From assembly GCA_019242065.1 (NCBI GenBank), contig JAFAWJ010001059.1, forward strand, positions 1-17,159: 17,159 nucleotides of DNA, written 5' to 3'. A model generated the notes under the pieces. That model was not told the origin of the DNA. It did not search any database and saw nothing but the letters and a program-made list of their open reading frames with translations. The translations under genes and the position numbers were made by a program. This document shows, piece by piece, positions 7,447 through 15,182 of the stretch. The stretch comes from Chloroflexota bacterium. Its GTDB lineage: Bacteria > Chloroflexota > UBA6077 > CF-72. Within the stretch, counting starts at the first letter, position 1, and each line of letters starts with the position of its first letter.

Positions 7447-7902
7447 ATGAAAGTTCTGTTCAAAAAGGACGTCCGCGACGTCGCCAGGGCTGGTCAGGTC
7501 AAGGACGTGGCCGACGGCTACGCCCGCAATTTCCTCATTCCGCGTGGACTCGCCGTCGCGGCTACCAGCAGCGCCCTCAAAGAGGTGGCGGACCTGCAGG
7601 CACTCGCCGCGCGGCACGCGGCCGAAGAGGAAAAGGCCGCCCTCGAGCTCAAGGAGCGGTTGGAGGCGCAGCCCGTGGCCATCGAGGCCAAGGCCGGCGC
7701 CCAGGGGCGTCTGTACGGCTCGGTGACCACCGCGGACGTCGCCGCGGCGATCCAGAAGCAAGTCGGCGCTTCAGTCGAGCGGCGCGACCTCGAGATCGCC
7801 GAGCCGGTGCGCCAGGTGGGCTCTTACCAGGTAACGGCGCGGCTGCATCACGCGGTCACCGCCACGGTCACCATTGACGTGCGCGCGGTAGGCGGCGCCT
7901 GA
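7447..7902 (+). CDS. rplI: 50S ribosomal protein L9
   Basis: Ribosomal protein L9, which binds 23S rRNA with its N-terminal domain and reaches out from the L1 side of the large subunit. The 151 residues match the family length (about 148). The N-terminal domain MKVLFKKDVRDVARAGQV with GYARNFLIPRGLA carries the family signature. A long charged helix follows (about 45-75) and then the C-terminal domain containing GRLYGSVTTADVAAAI. Start ATG 7447, with AGG 8 nt before it. It precedes dnaB by 23 nt, a common bacterial arrangement. The partners often found upstream (rpsF, ssb, rpsR) are not here; the next gene upstream is the methyltransferase, across a 200-nt gap. Confidence 0.96.
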   Translation: MKVLFKKDVRDVARAGQVKDVADGYARNFLIPRGLAVAATSSALKEVADLQALAARHAAEEEKAALELKERLEAQPVAIEAKAGAQGRLYGSVTTADVAAAIQKQVGASVERRDLEIAEPVRQVGSYQVTARLHHAVTATVTIDVRAVGGA

Positions 7903-7925
7903 GACGGCGCGCGCGATAGACCTGT

Positions 7926-9311
7926 ATGGCGATCGAGCGGCTGGACAGCGACCTCGAATCTCTTGCCGGCGAGGCGCCCGCCGAGGAGCGCGACCTCAGC
8001 CTGCCGCCGCACAGCCTTCAGGCTGAGGAAGCGGTGCTGGGCTCGATCCTGAAGCAGCCGCCGAGCATTGTCCGTGTGTCGGACTTCTTGAAGCCCGAGG
8101 ATTTCTACGGCATGCGCAATCGGCATGTCTTCCGCGCCATGCTGACCCTGTTCGGCGACGGCAAGCCGATCGACTATCACAGCGTCGGCGACACGCTGTA
8201 CCAGCAAGGCACCCACGAGGCCGCGGGCGGGATGCTGTATCTGAGCGAGGTCAACCTGGCCACGCCCAGCGCTGCGTACATCGAGTACTACGGGCGGATC
8301 GTCGAGCGGACCTCGATTGCCAGGCAATTGATCGCCCACGCGCAGACGATCGCCGAGCTGGCGTACCGCGACAACCTGGCGCCCGAGATCCTGCTCGAAA
8401 AGGCCGAGCAGCTCATTTACGCCGTTTCCGAAAAGCGGGTCACGCGTGACTTTCGTTCCCTGGAAGACGTGCTCGCCGAGTACATGGAGCAGATCGAAGC
8501 GCTCCAAGACGGCGAAGCCACCCGCTACGGCATCCCCACCGGCTACGCCGATCTCGACAAACTCCTGGGCGGCTTCCAGCGCACCGACCTGATCATCCTG
8601 GCCGCGCGCACAAGCGTCGGCAAAACCAGTTTTGCGCTGAACCTGGCCGTCAATGCCGCGGTCAAGCATCACGCGACCGTGGCGGTGTTTTCGCTCGAGA
8701 TGTCGGCGGAGCAGCTGGCTTCGCGGTTGTTGAGCATGGAGAGCGGGGTTGACTCGCCTCGGATTCGCTCGGCCAATTTGAACGAGCAGGAGAGCCGCAA
8801 GCTGGACGCGGCCATGAATCACCTGGCGCGGGCGCCGATCTGGGTCGACGACACGCCGTCGATTCCGATCATGGAGCTGCGCAGCAAGGCGCGCCGCCTG
8901 GCGGCCGAGCACAACCTGGACATGATCATCGTCGACTACCTGCAGCTGGTTGCCAGCGACGGGGGCGAGAGCCGTGTCCAGGAGCTGGGCCAGATTTCGC
9001 GGGCGCTGAAGGCACTCGCGCGCGAACTGCGGGTGCCCATCATCGCGCTGAGCCAGTTGAGCCGCGCCGTCGAGCAGCGCACGCCGCACATCCCGCAGCT
9101 CTCGGATCTCCGTGAATCGGGCGCCCTCGAGCAGGATGCCGACGTCGTCCTGTTTATTTATCGCGACGAGAAATACAACCCCGATACTGACAAGAAGGGC
9201 GTTGCCGACATCATCGTGGCCAAGCACCGCAATGGGCCGACTGGTCAGGTTCAGCTGCTGTTTCTCGAGCGCACCACCAAGTTCCTCGACCTCGAGGTCT
9301 TCCGCAGCTGA
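7926..9311 (+). CDS. dnaB: Replicative DNA helicase DnaB
   Basis: Hexameric helicase that unwinds DNA at the replication fork. The 461 residues cover the whole family: an N-terminal helical domain (about 25-130, PPHSLQAEEAVLGSIL), a linker, and a RecA-like motor. Walker A is ARTSVGKT at 228-235, where ARPSMGKT is the commonest form; the catalytic glutamate is E258 in FSLEMS. Walker B is MIIVDYLQL at 333-341, then ALSQLSR at 374-380, DLRESGALEQDAD at 394-406 and an arginine finger in KHRNGPTG (R435). No intein or insertion interrupts the motor. The ATG has no strong Shine-Dalgarno sequence. It is followed after 3 nt by a DnaC-like ATPase, the expected loader. Confidence 0.97.
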   Translation: MAIERLDSDLESLAGEAPAEERDLSLPPHSLQAEEAVLGSILKQPPSIVRVSDFLKPEDFYGMRNRHVFRAMLTLFGDGKPIDYHSVGDTLYQQGTHEAAGGMLYLSEVNLATPSAAYIEYYGRIVERTSIARQLIAHAQTIAELAYRDNLAPEILLEKAEQLIYAVSEKRVTRDFRSLEDVLAEYMEQIEALQDGEATRYGIPTGYADLDKLLGGFQRTDLIILAARTSVGKTSFALNLAVNAAVKHHATVAVFSLEMSAEQLASRLLSMESGVDSPRIRSANLNEQESRKLDAAMNHLARAPIWVDDTPSIPIMELRSKARRLAAEHNLDMIIVDYLQLVASDGGESRVQELGQISRALKALARELRVPIIALSQLSRAVEQRTPHIPQLSDLRESGALEQDADVVLFIYRDEKYNPDTDKKGVADIIVAKHRNGPTGQVQLLFLERTTKFLDLEVFRS

Positions 9312-9314
9312 GCG

Positions 9315-10697
9315 ATGCAGCCGCTGAGTGAGGCGCTGGCGCGCATTCGGCCCAGACGGCTAGCCAGCGGCCGGGAGGACGCCGAGCCCTTCGAACCTGA
9401 GCTCGAGCCCGCGTGTCCCATCTGCAAGGACTTTGGCTTCGTCCGCAAGGATGTGCCCCTTGGCGATCCGGACTTTGGAAAAGCCATCACCTGTTCCTGC
9501 CGGCAGAGCGAGGTGCGCGATCGTCTACGACGACGCAGCCAGATCGGGGCGCTGGGCGACCGCACTTTCGACAACTTTTTCCCGAGCGGCCGTGGCGCGC
9601 TCAGCGCCGACGACCAGCGTGCTCTGGCACAGTCGCTCGAGTGGTGCCGCAAGTACGCGGACGATCCGCCCTCCTGGCTGCTGCTCTGTGGGCCACCCGG
9701 CTGCGGCAAAACGCACCTGGCGGCGGCGATCGCCAATCGACGCATCGAGCTGGGCGGCGAGGTGTTCTTCTCGGTCGTGCCCGACCTCCTGGATCACCTG
9801 CGGGCGACCTTCGCGCCTGGCAGCGACGTCTCGTATGACGAGCTCTTCGAGACCGTAAAGACCGCATCGCTGCTGATCCTCGACGACCTGGGCACCCAGA
9901 GCAGCACCCAGTGGGCGCGCGAAAAGCTGTTCCAGATCCTGAATCATCGCTACACCGCCGATTTGCCTACTGTCATCACGACGAACGAGCGTGTCGAGCA
10001 GCTCGACGAGCGGCTGCGGGCGCGACTCGAAGATCGCCGCGTGCTGCGCGTCGACGTGATCAGCAGCGACCACTCCATCATCGACTCGCTCACCGACATC
10101 TGGCCCGACGGACTGCGCACGTGCACCTTCGGCAGCTTCGATTTGTCGTCGAACCACTCGCTGATGGTCGCCGCCCAAGCCGCGGTGACCTTCGCCAACG
10201 ACCCGAAAGGCTGGCTGGTCCTGGCCGGGGCGGTCGGCTGCGGCAAAACGCATCTGGCGGCGGCCATCAAAAACGAGCGCGACGAACGCGGCCTGCCGAC
10301 GCTGTTCAAGACGGCGCCTGACCTGCTCGACTACCTGCGCGCAACCTATGCGCCCGACAGCCACGTCACGTACGACCGCGGCTTCGACGCCATCCGCAAC
10401 GCCGACGTCCTGATCCTCGACGACTACGGCGCTCACTCGTCCACGCCGTGGGCCGAGGAAAAGCTGTTTCAGCTGCTCAACTATCGCTTCAACGCGCGCT
10501 TTCCGACCGTCATCACGACCAACCAGCCACTGGACCGCGGTGCGCCCGTGTCTGGCGGTCCCAGCCAGGAGCTGCGCATCCTGTCGCGGCTGCTCGATCC
10601 GGATCTGTCGACCGTGTGTCGCATCGACGCGCCGCCGTACAAGCGCCCGCAGTTGAACGCGCGGTCGCGCTCGACACGTGCTCCACGCGGCATTTGA
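9315..10697 (+). CDS. DnaC/DnaI-like helicase loader ATPase with two tandem AAA+ modules
   Basis: Predicted to load DnaB onto DNA; this rests on the DnaC/DnaI/IstB-type AAA+ fold and its position 3 nt after dnaB. The 460 residues start with a zinc-binding segment, C34-x2-C37 and C60-x-C62. Module 1 has TFDNF at 84-88, Walker A GPPGCGKT at 126-133, Walker B LILDDLG at 187-193, sensor-1 TTN at 222-224 and R233/R237. Module 2 has TFGSF at 271-275, GAVGCGKT at 305-312, LILDDYG at 366-372, TTN at 401-403 and R421/R425. The motifs are exactly 179 residues apart from Walker A through sensor 1. Module 2 carries about nine extra residues (GAPVSGG) after sensor 1. DnaC and DnaI have only one such module. 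The role as loader is inferred; IstB-like transposition ATPases share the fold, but no transposase adjoins. Confidence 0.85.
   Translation: MQPLSEALARIRPRRLASGREDAEPFEPELEPACPICKDFGFVRKDVPLGDPDFGKAITCSCRQSEVRDRLRRRSQIGALGDRTFDNFFPSGRGALSADDQRALAQSLEWCRKYADDPPSWLLLCGPPGCGKTHLAAAIANRRIELGGEVFFSVVPDLLDHLRATFAPGSDVSYDELFETVKTASLLILDDLGTQSSTQWAREKLFQILNHRYTADLPTVITTNERVEQLDERLRARLEDRRVLRVDVISSDHSIIDSLTDIWPDGLRTCTFGSFDLSSNHSLMVAAQAAVTFANDPKGWLVLAGAVGCGKTHLAAAIKNERDERGLPTLFKTAPDLLDYLRATYAPDSHVTYDRGFDAIRNADVLILDDYGAHSSTPWAEEKLFQLLNYRFNARFPTVITTNQPLDRGAPVSGGPSQELRILSRLLDPDLSTVCRIDAPPYKRPQLNARSRSTRAPRGI
9690..9986 (+). repeat. Intragenic repeat copy A (AAA+ module 1 core)
   Basis: Codons 126-224 of the loader gene, from Walker A to the sensor-1 TTN. 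They align without gaps to copy B. My hand count gives 61 identical residues of 99, and short stretches such as GGCTGCGGCAAAACGCA match at the DNA level. This points to an internal duplication rather than chance fold similarity. Confidence 0.8.
10227..10523 (+). repeat. Intragenic repeat copy B (AAA+ module 2 core)
   Basis: Codons 305-403 of the same gene, 537 nt downstream of copy A. The most similar part is the 69 residues from PDLLD to TTN, with 44 identities by hand count, including EKLFQ and PTVITTN. The ATP-binding residues are kept in both copies, so neither looks like a decayed module. Confidence 0.8.
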
Positions 10698-11821
10698 GCA
10701 AGGCTACCGACGGAACGGTCATCGCGATTGACGCGCGGCTGGTCGGGTACGCCGCGGGCATCGCCCAGTACACGCGGCTGCTGATCGACGCACTCAGCGG
10801 GCTCGACGGTCCCGAGCGGTACGTGGTCTTGCGCGGCCGCCACGCGCGCCAGCTACAGGTCGGCGACGCGCGGACGATTCAGCGCCGGGTCTTCACGCCA
10901 CCGCACAACCGGTTCGAGCGCTGGAGCCTGCCCGCCGAGCTCGTCGCGCGGCGGACGTGGCCGGCGCTGCTCCACTCGGTCGACCACGTGGCGCCGGCCT
11001 GGCGCAACTGGCGCAGCGTGGTTACCCTGCACGACCTGGCCTTCGCGCTGTATCCCGCGACACACACCCCCGAATCGCGCGCGTACTACGCCGCCACCGG
11101 CGAAAGCGTGCGCCAGGCCGAACGGGTCATCGCCGTGTCGCAGCGGACAGCCTCAGACGCTGTGCGGCTGCTCGGCGTGGATCCGGCGCGGATTCGCGTG
11201 GTCCCCGAGGCCGCGGCACCCGGCTTTGGGCCGCGTGACGACGCGGCATTCCAGGCGACCGCCGCCCACCTGAGTATCGATCAACGCCCGTACGCCCTGT
11301 TCGTCGGCACGCTGGAGCCGCGCAAGAACGTGCCGCTGCTGCTGGATGCCCTGGTGCAGGTTCGGCGTGAGCTGGACGTCCAACTGCTGGTGGTCGGTGG
11401 CCGCGGCTGGCTCGACGAGCCGATCTTCGCCGCCCACGCCCGCTCTGGTCTGGGCGACGCCGTGCGCTTTCTCGGGACCCTGGACCAGGACGACCTCGCC
11501 GTTCTGTATTCGCACGCGGGCGCGTTCGTGCTGCCGTCCATGTATGAAGGCTTCGGCTTGCCCGTTGTCGAAGCGATGGCATGTGGTGCACCAGTCGTCT
11601 GCTCGAACGCGGGACCGCTGCCGGAAGTGGCGGCTGACGCGGCGCTGCTGCTGTCGCCGGAGGATCCGTCGGCCTGGGCGCAGGCGATACTGGCAGTTTT
11701 GACCGATGCTCGGCTGGCCGATGCCATGCGGCAGAAAGGCTTCGCCCGCGCCGCGACGTTCTCGTGGGAGCGCGCCGCGCGGTCGACCCGTGACGTATAT
11801 CGTGAGGCGCTGCTGGCGTGA
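10694..11821 (+). CDS. GT4-family glycosyltransferase (retaining, GT-B fold)
   Basis: Predicted cytoplasmic glycosyltransferase adding a sugar from a nucleotide-sugar donor to a polysaccharide intermediate. From TTG 10694 it has 375 residues. It begins VIAIDARLVGYAAGIAQYTR, a typical acceptor-side glycine loop. The C-terminal half has FVGTLEPRKN at 203-212, LVVVGGRGW, and the E-x7-E motif YEGFGLPVVEAMACG (E285 and E293), the donor-binding signature of GT4. The frame is open further upstream, but there it overlaps the loader gene and has no GT4 character. TTG 10694 overlaps the loader stop as TTGA, the 4-nt coupling also seen at the next junction. No Shine-Dalgarno sequence is visible. The GTLEPRKN type is often found in mannosyl- or rhamnosyltransferases, but the sugar cannot be told. 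Confidence 0.88.
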   Translation: MSKATDGTVIAIDARLVGYAAGIAQYTRLLIDALSGLDGPERYVVLRGRHARQLQVGDARTIQRRVFTPPHNRFERWSLPAELVARRTWPALLHSVDHVAPAWRNWRSVVTLHDLAFALYPATHTPESRAYYAATGESVRQAERVIAVSQRTASDAVRLLGVDPARIRVVPEAAAPGFGPRDDAAFQATAAHLSIDQRPYALFVGTLEPRKNVPLLLDALVQVRRELDVQLLVVGGRGWLDEPIFAAHARSGLGDAVRFLGTLDQDDLAVLYSHAGAFVLPSMYEGFGLPVVEAMACGAPVVCSNAGPLPEVAADAALLLSPEDPSAWAQAILAVLTDARLADAMRQKGFARAATFSWERAARSTRDVYREALLA

Positions 11822-12930
11822 GCAGGCTCCTGATGCTGTTGCCGTCGCGCCCGTTCCCTGCCGACTCGGGTGCGCGCCTGCGAAACGCGGGGCTCCTGAC
11901 CCTGCTAGCCGAGGAGCACATGGTCGACACGCTCATCCCCGAAGCAGCCGAACGGAGCACGGCCAGGCGCGTCGCGGACCTTCTGCGCTCGGATGCGCCC
12001 GACATGGCGCAGCGCCTCTGGTCGGCCAGCTTTGCCGACCGGGTGCGGCGCCAATTACAACAGCGCGCCTATGACGCGGTGCAGGCCGAAGGCATCGAGA
12101 TGGCTCGCTACCTGGACTGCGCCCCGTCCGTATCCTGGGTCTACGACGCCCACAACGCCGAGTTCTTGCTGCAGCGGCGCCTGGCGCAGAGTGGCCCCGC
12201 GCTGGGCCGCCTCTACTCGCGGATCCAGTGGCGGCGGCTGGAGCGCTTCGAGGGCCAGGTGGTGGCGCGGAGTCGCATGACGCTGGCCGTCTCGGAGCAC
12301 GACGCCAACCAGCTCATCGCCCTCGGCGGGCCGCCGGCCACCGTGCGTGTCGTCCCGAACGCGATCGACGTCGCGACCTACCCGTTCCGACTGCCTGCCG
12401 ACAACGACGCGACCAACCTGCTGTTCGTGGGCAAGCTCGACTTTCGGCCCAACGCCACAGGGCTGGCCTGGTTTCTCCAGACCGTGCTGGTCCACTTCTC
12501 GGACCTGCGCGTGTTCGCCGTGGGCGCCGCGCCGCCGCCGTGGCTGGTGCGCGCCGGCCAGCACGACGACCGTATCGCGGTGACGGGCTACGTTGCCGAC
12601 GAGCGTCCCTACTTTGCGCGGTCGGCGGCGTTGATCCTTCCGGTCCAGACCGGTGGCGGCTCACGCCTGAAGGCGCTGGTGGCGATGGCCCGCGGCGTGC
12701 CGATCGTCTCGACCCGACTCGGGATGGAGGGCCTGGAAGCCGAGCCCGGCACACACTATTTGCAGGCAGACTCGGCGGACGAGTGGGTCGGCGCTCTGCG
12801 GCGACTCGTCCACGACGCGTCGCTTCGGCAGCATCTGGCGTGCCGCGCGCGGACGCTCGTCGAGGAACGCTACACCTGGTCGGCCCTGCGCGACCGAGTG
12901 CGATCGGCTTACGCGTGGCTGAACCCATAG
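11818..12930 (+). CDS. GT4-type glycosyltransferase, EpsH1/PEP-CTERM-cluster-like, with altered donor motif
   Basis: A 370-residue GT-B protein starting at GTG 11818, which overlaps the previous stop as GTGA. It opens with LLMLLPSRPFPADSGARLRN, the glycine loop of sugar transferases in exopolysaccharide clusters. YDAHNAEF lies at 109-116, VSEHDANQL at 158-166, VVPNAIDV at 178-185 and LLFVGKLDFRPN at 201-212. The donor-binding segment is GGGSRLKALVAMARGVPIVST at 279-299. Relatives usually read RLKxLEAMA; here the codon for that glutamate is GTG, valine 288. The fold and the rest of the site look intact. It could be active with weakened donor binding, adapted to another donor, or inactive. The sugar is unknown. 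Confidence 0.85.
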   Translation: MSRLLMLLPSRPFPADSGARLRNAGLLTLLAEEHMVDTLIPEAAERSTARRVADLLRSDAPDMAQRLWSASFADRVRRQLQQRAYDAVQAEGIEMARYLDCAPSVSWVYDAHNAEFLLQRRLAQSGPALGRLYSRIQWRRLERFEGQVVARSRMTLAVSEHDANQLIALGGPPATVRVVPNAIDVATYPFRLPADNDATNLLFVGKLDFRPNATGLAWFLQTVLVHFSDLRVFAVGAAPPPWLVRAGQHDDRIAVTGYVADERPYFARSAALILPVQTGGGSRLKALVAMARGVPIVSTRLGMEGLEAEPGTHYLQADSADEWVGALRRLVHDASLRQHLACRARTLVEERYTWSALRDRVRSAYAWLNP

Positions 12931-14129
12931 GCAGAACGCCCCGAGGCGCCTGGCTGCTGGCCACGCTGGCTTCGGTGGTGTTGCTGGTCCTGCTGTGCAT
13001 GGCAAGCACGGGTCCCTTCGACACGCTCAGCATCGACCTGCGCCATCGCTGGGTGGCGCTCACCACCGGTGTCGGCGACGCCCCCGGCGACACCGGTGGT
13101 GGCGGCGCGCCGGCCGTGGGCATGAACGTGTTCCTGGAGCAAGAAGTCGAGTCCGCGCGCCGTCAGCAGAGTCTGGACCTGCTGCGCGCGGCGGGCGTCA
13201 CGTGGATACGCCAGGAGCTGCCCTGGGAGCAGATCGAGCCCGTGGCGAAGGGTCAGACCACCGACCCCAACTTCGGCGGCTCGACGTGGGCCAAGTACGA
13301 CGACATCGTGGACCGCGCCTCGGCCTCGGGTATCAACTTGATGCTGCGCCTGGACACCAGCCCGCGCTGGGCGCTGCCGCCAGACGCGCCTGACGGCCTG
13401 TCGCCGCCCGTGGCGTATGCCGACTATTTCGATTTCGTCGAAGAGGTTGCCGCGCGCTACCACGGCAGGGTGGCCGCGTATCAGATCTGGAACGAACCGA
13501 ACCTGACCAGTGAGTGGGGGCACCGGCCGCCGTCGGCCACCGAGTACGCCCGCTTGCTGCAGGGAGCCTCGGAACGCATCCGCGCCGCGGACCCGTCGGC
13601 CAGGGTGGTCATGGCCGCGCTGGCGCCGACCCTGACACAGAACGCGGACGCGCTCGACGAGCTGGTCTACCTGCAGCAGCTCTACGACGCCGGCGTGCAG
13701 GGCAGCTACGACGTGCTGGCGCTGCAAGCCTACGGCTTGCGAGGCGGGCCCGACGACCCGCGCATCGACGCCAGCGACGTGACGTTTTCGCGGCCGACGC
13801 TGGTCCGGCAGGTAATGGTTGCCAATGGCGACGCGGACGTGCCCGTTTGGGCGACCGAGATGGGCTGGAACGCCAATCCCGTGTCGTCGGGGTACCAGGA
13901 GTATGGGCGGGTGACACCGTCGCTGCAGGCGCGCTATACGGTGCGCGCCTTTGACCGAGCCGCGGAGCAGTGGCCGTGGCTGCAGCTGGGATTCGTGTGG
14001 TACTGGAAGCGGGCGGACTACGGGAACCAGGATCAGGCCTGGTTCTGGTTTCGGGTAGCGGACCCTGACTTCACACTGCAGCCCGTCTATTACGCCCTTC
14101 GCGATCTCGAGCTGACGAGGTCCTGGTAA
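12915..14129 (+). CDS. Membrane-anchored glycoside hydrolase, clan A (GH5/GH39-like)
   Basis: Predicted extracytoplasmic glycosidase acting on a surface or exported polysaccharide. From GTG 12915 the protein has 404 residues. It has a single N-terminal membrane segment (about 12-31, WLLATLASVVLLVLLCMAS), a linker with DTGGGGAP at about 59-66, then a (beta/alpha)8-type catalytic domain. The acid/base glutamate is E194 in YQIWNEPNL and the likely nucleophile is E315 in PVWATEMGWN, the spacing and context of clan GH-A. Other typical stretches are VTWIRQELPWEQIEP and LRLDTSPRWALP. The start overlaps the previous gene by 16 nt; an in-frame extension further upstream is a shadow of that gene. Within the glycosyltransferase run it probably trims or processes the product, like hydrolases in other exopolysaccharide clusters. 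The substrate is unknown. Confidence 0.82.
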   Translation: MAEPIGRTPRGAWLLATLASVVLLVLLCMASTGPFDTLSIDLRHRWVALTTGVGDAPGDTGGGGAPAVGMNVFLEQEVESARRQQSLDLLRAAGVTWIRQELPWEQIEPVAKGQTTDPNFGGSTWAKYDDIVDRASASGINLMLRLDTSPRWALPPDAPDGLSPPVAYADYFDFVEEVAARYHGRVAAYQIWNEPNLTSEWGHRPPSATEYARLLQGASERIRAADPSARVVMAALAPTLTQNADALDELVYLQQLYDAGVQGSYDVLALQAYGLRGGPDDPRIDASDVTFSRPTLVRQVMVANGDADVPVWATEMGWNANPVSSGYQEYGRVTPSLQARYTVRAFDRAAEQWPWLQLGFVWYWKRADYGNQDQAWFWFRVADPDFTLQPVYYALRDLELTRSW

Positions 14130-14159
14130 CCGCTTTCAACCGCCGTCGTTAATCGCGGT

Positions 14160-15182
14160 GTGCCGGATTCGGTACCCAGGGAGGGCGACCTGCCACACAA
14201 GCGGCAGTTTTCGGTGGCGGACGGCGAGTCTCGAGAACATACGGCGTTGATCGTGACCGTGCTCAACGAAGCCGGGACGATCGACGCGCTCCTCGAGTCA
14301 ATCGCGTCGCAGAGCCTGCCCCCCGACGAAGTCATCGTCGCCGACGGTGGGTCGACCGACGGCACCCGAGCGGCGCTGCACTGCTGGTCGAGCCGCCTGC
14401 CGCTGCGGGTGATCGAGGCCGAGGGGGCGAACATCTCACGCGGCCGCAACGTAGCCATCGGCGCGACCGAGGCGGATCTCATCGCGGTGACCGACGCTGG
14501 CGTCCGCCTCGATGCGGACTGGTTGGAGCGGCTCCGCGAACGAATGACGCCAGAGATCGACGTCGTGAGCGGTTTTTTCAGGGCCGACCCACACTCGACC
14601 TTCGAGCGCGCGCTCGGCGCGACCACCTTGCCAGCCCGCCAGGACGTGAACGCCAGGCGCTTTCTGCCGTCGAGTCGGTCGGTCCTGTTCAGACGCTCGG
14701 CGTGGCAGCGCGGCGGCGGCTATCCCGAGTGGTTGGATTACTGCGAAGACCTGGTCTTCGATCTGGCGCTCCAGCGCAACGGCTGCCGGTTTGCCTTTGC
14801 TCCAAATGCGATTGCCTGGTTCCGACCGCGCCCCTCACTCGGGGCATTTTTTCGGCAGTACTACCGGTACGCGCGCGGCGACGGCAAAGCCGGCCTATGG
14901 GCGCGGCGGCATGTCATCCGCTACGCCACGTACGCGTGTGCCGGGCTGCTGCTCGCCCGTCGCGGTCGATGGACCTGGCTTCTCGGACTCGGCGGTCTCG
15001 CGTACACACGCCGACCCTACGCACGTCTCGATCTGACAGGGCTGTCCATAGCCCACCTGGGTCTGGCACTCGGCCTGATACCACTGATTCGGCTCACCGG
15101 GGATGTAGCCAAAATGCTCGGCTACCCTGTCGGGGTTTGCTGGCGAGTGCGCAGGACATGGACGTCTCGATCGTCGTCCTGA
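14160..15182 (+). CDS. GT2-family glycosyltransferase with C-terminal membrane segments
   Basis: Inverting GT-A glycosyltransferase of 340 residues. The Rossmann-like start is ALIVTVLNEAGTIDALLESI at 29-48. The nucleotide-binding part VIVADGGSTDGT is at 58-69, a DxD-like site TDAG at 111-114 (D112), and the presumed catalytic base lies in YCEDLVFDLAL (E196/D197). FRQYYRYARG at 231-240 matches the QxxRW-like region of processive and lipid-linked GT2 enzymes. The last 90 residues hold two or three hydrophobic stretches, so it is membrane-bound. The start is uncertain: GTG 14160 gives a 28-residue leader of no clear fold, and GTG at about 14214 would be closer to the domain. Neither has a good Shine-Dalgarno sequence. 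It begins 30 nt after the hydrolase gene and overlaps the next gene by 25 nt. Confidence 0.85.
   Translation: MPDSVPREGDLPHKRQFSVADGESREHTALIVTVLNEAGTIDALLESIASQSLPPDEVIVADGGSTDGTRAALHCWSSRLPLRVIEAEGANISRGRNVAIGATEADLIAVTDAGVRLDADWLERLRERMTPEIDVVSGFFRADPHSTFERALGATTLPARQDVNARRFLPSSRSVLFRRSAWQRGGGYPEWLDYCEDLVFDLALQRNGCRFAFAPNAIAWFRPRPSLGAFFRQYYRYARGDGKAGLWARRHVIRYATYACAGLLLARRGRWTWLLGLGGLAYTRRPYARLDLTGLSIAHLGLALGLIPLIRLTGDVAKMLGYPVGVCWRVRRTWTSRSSS

Noticed and set aside
7848..9227. 459-codon minus-strand frame opposite rplI and dnaB.
   Set aside because: It is antisense to dnaB with no recognisable motif. GC-rich genes commonly leave such open frames on the other strand.
9525..10436. 303-codon minus-strand frame opposite the helicase loader.
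   Set aside because: It mirrors the duplicated loader sequence and so looks internally repetitive, but it has no independent protein signature.
12228..12914. Upstream extension of the glycoside hydrolase frame by 229 codons.
   Set aside because: It overlaps the preceding glycosyltransferase in another frame, and the membrane anchor starts just after GTG 12915, as expected for the real N-terminus.
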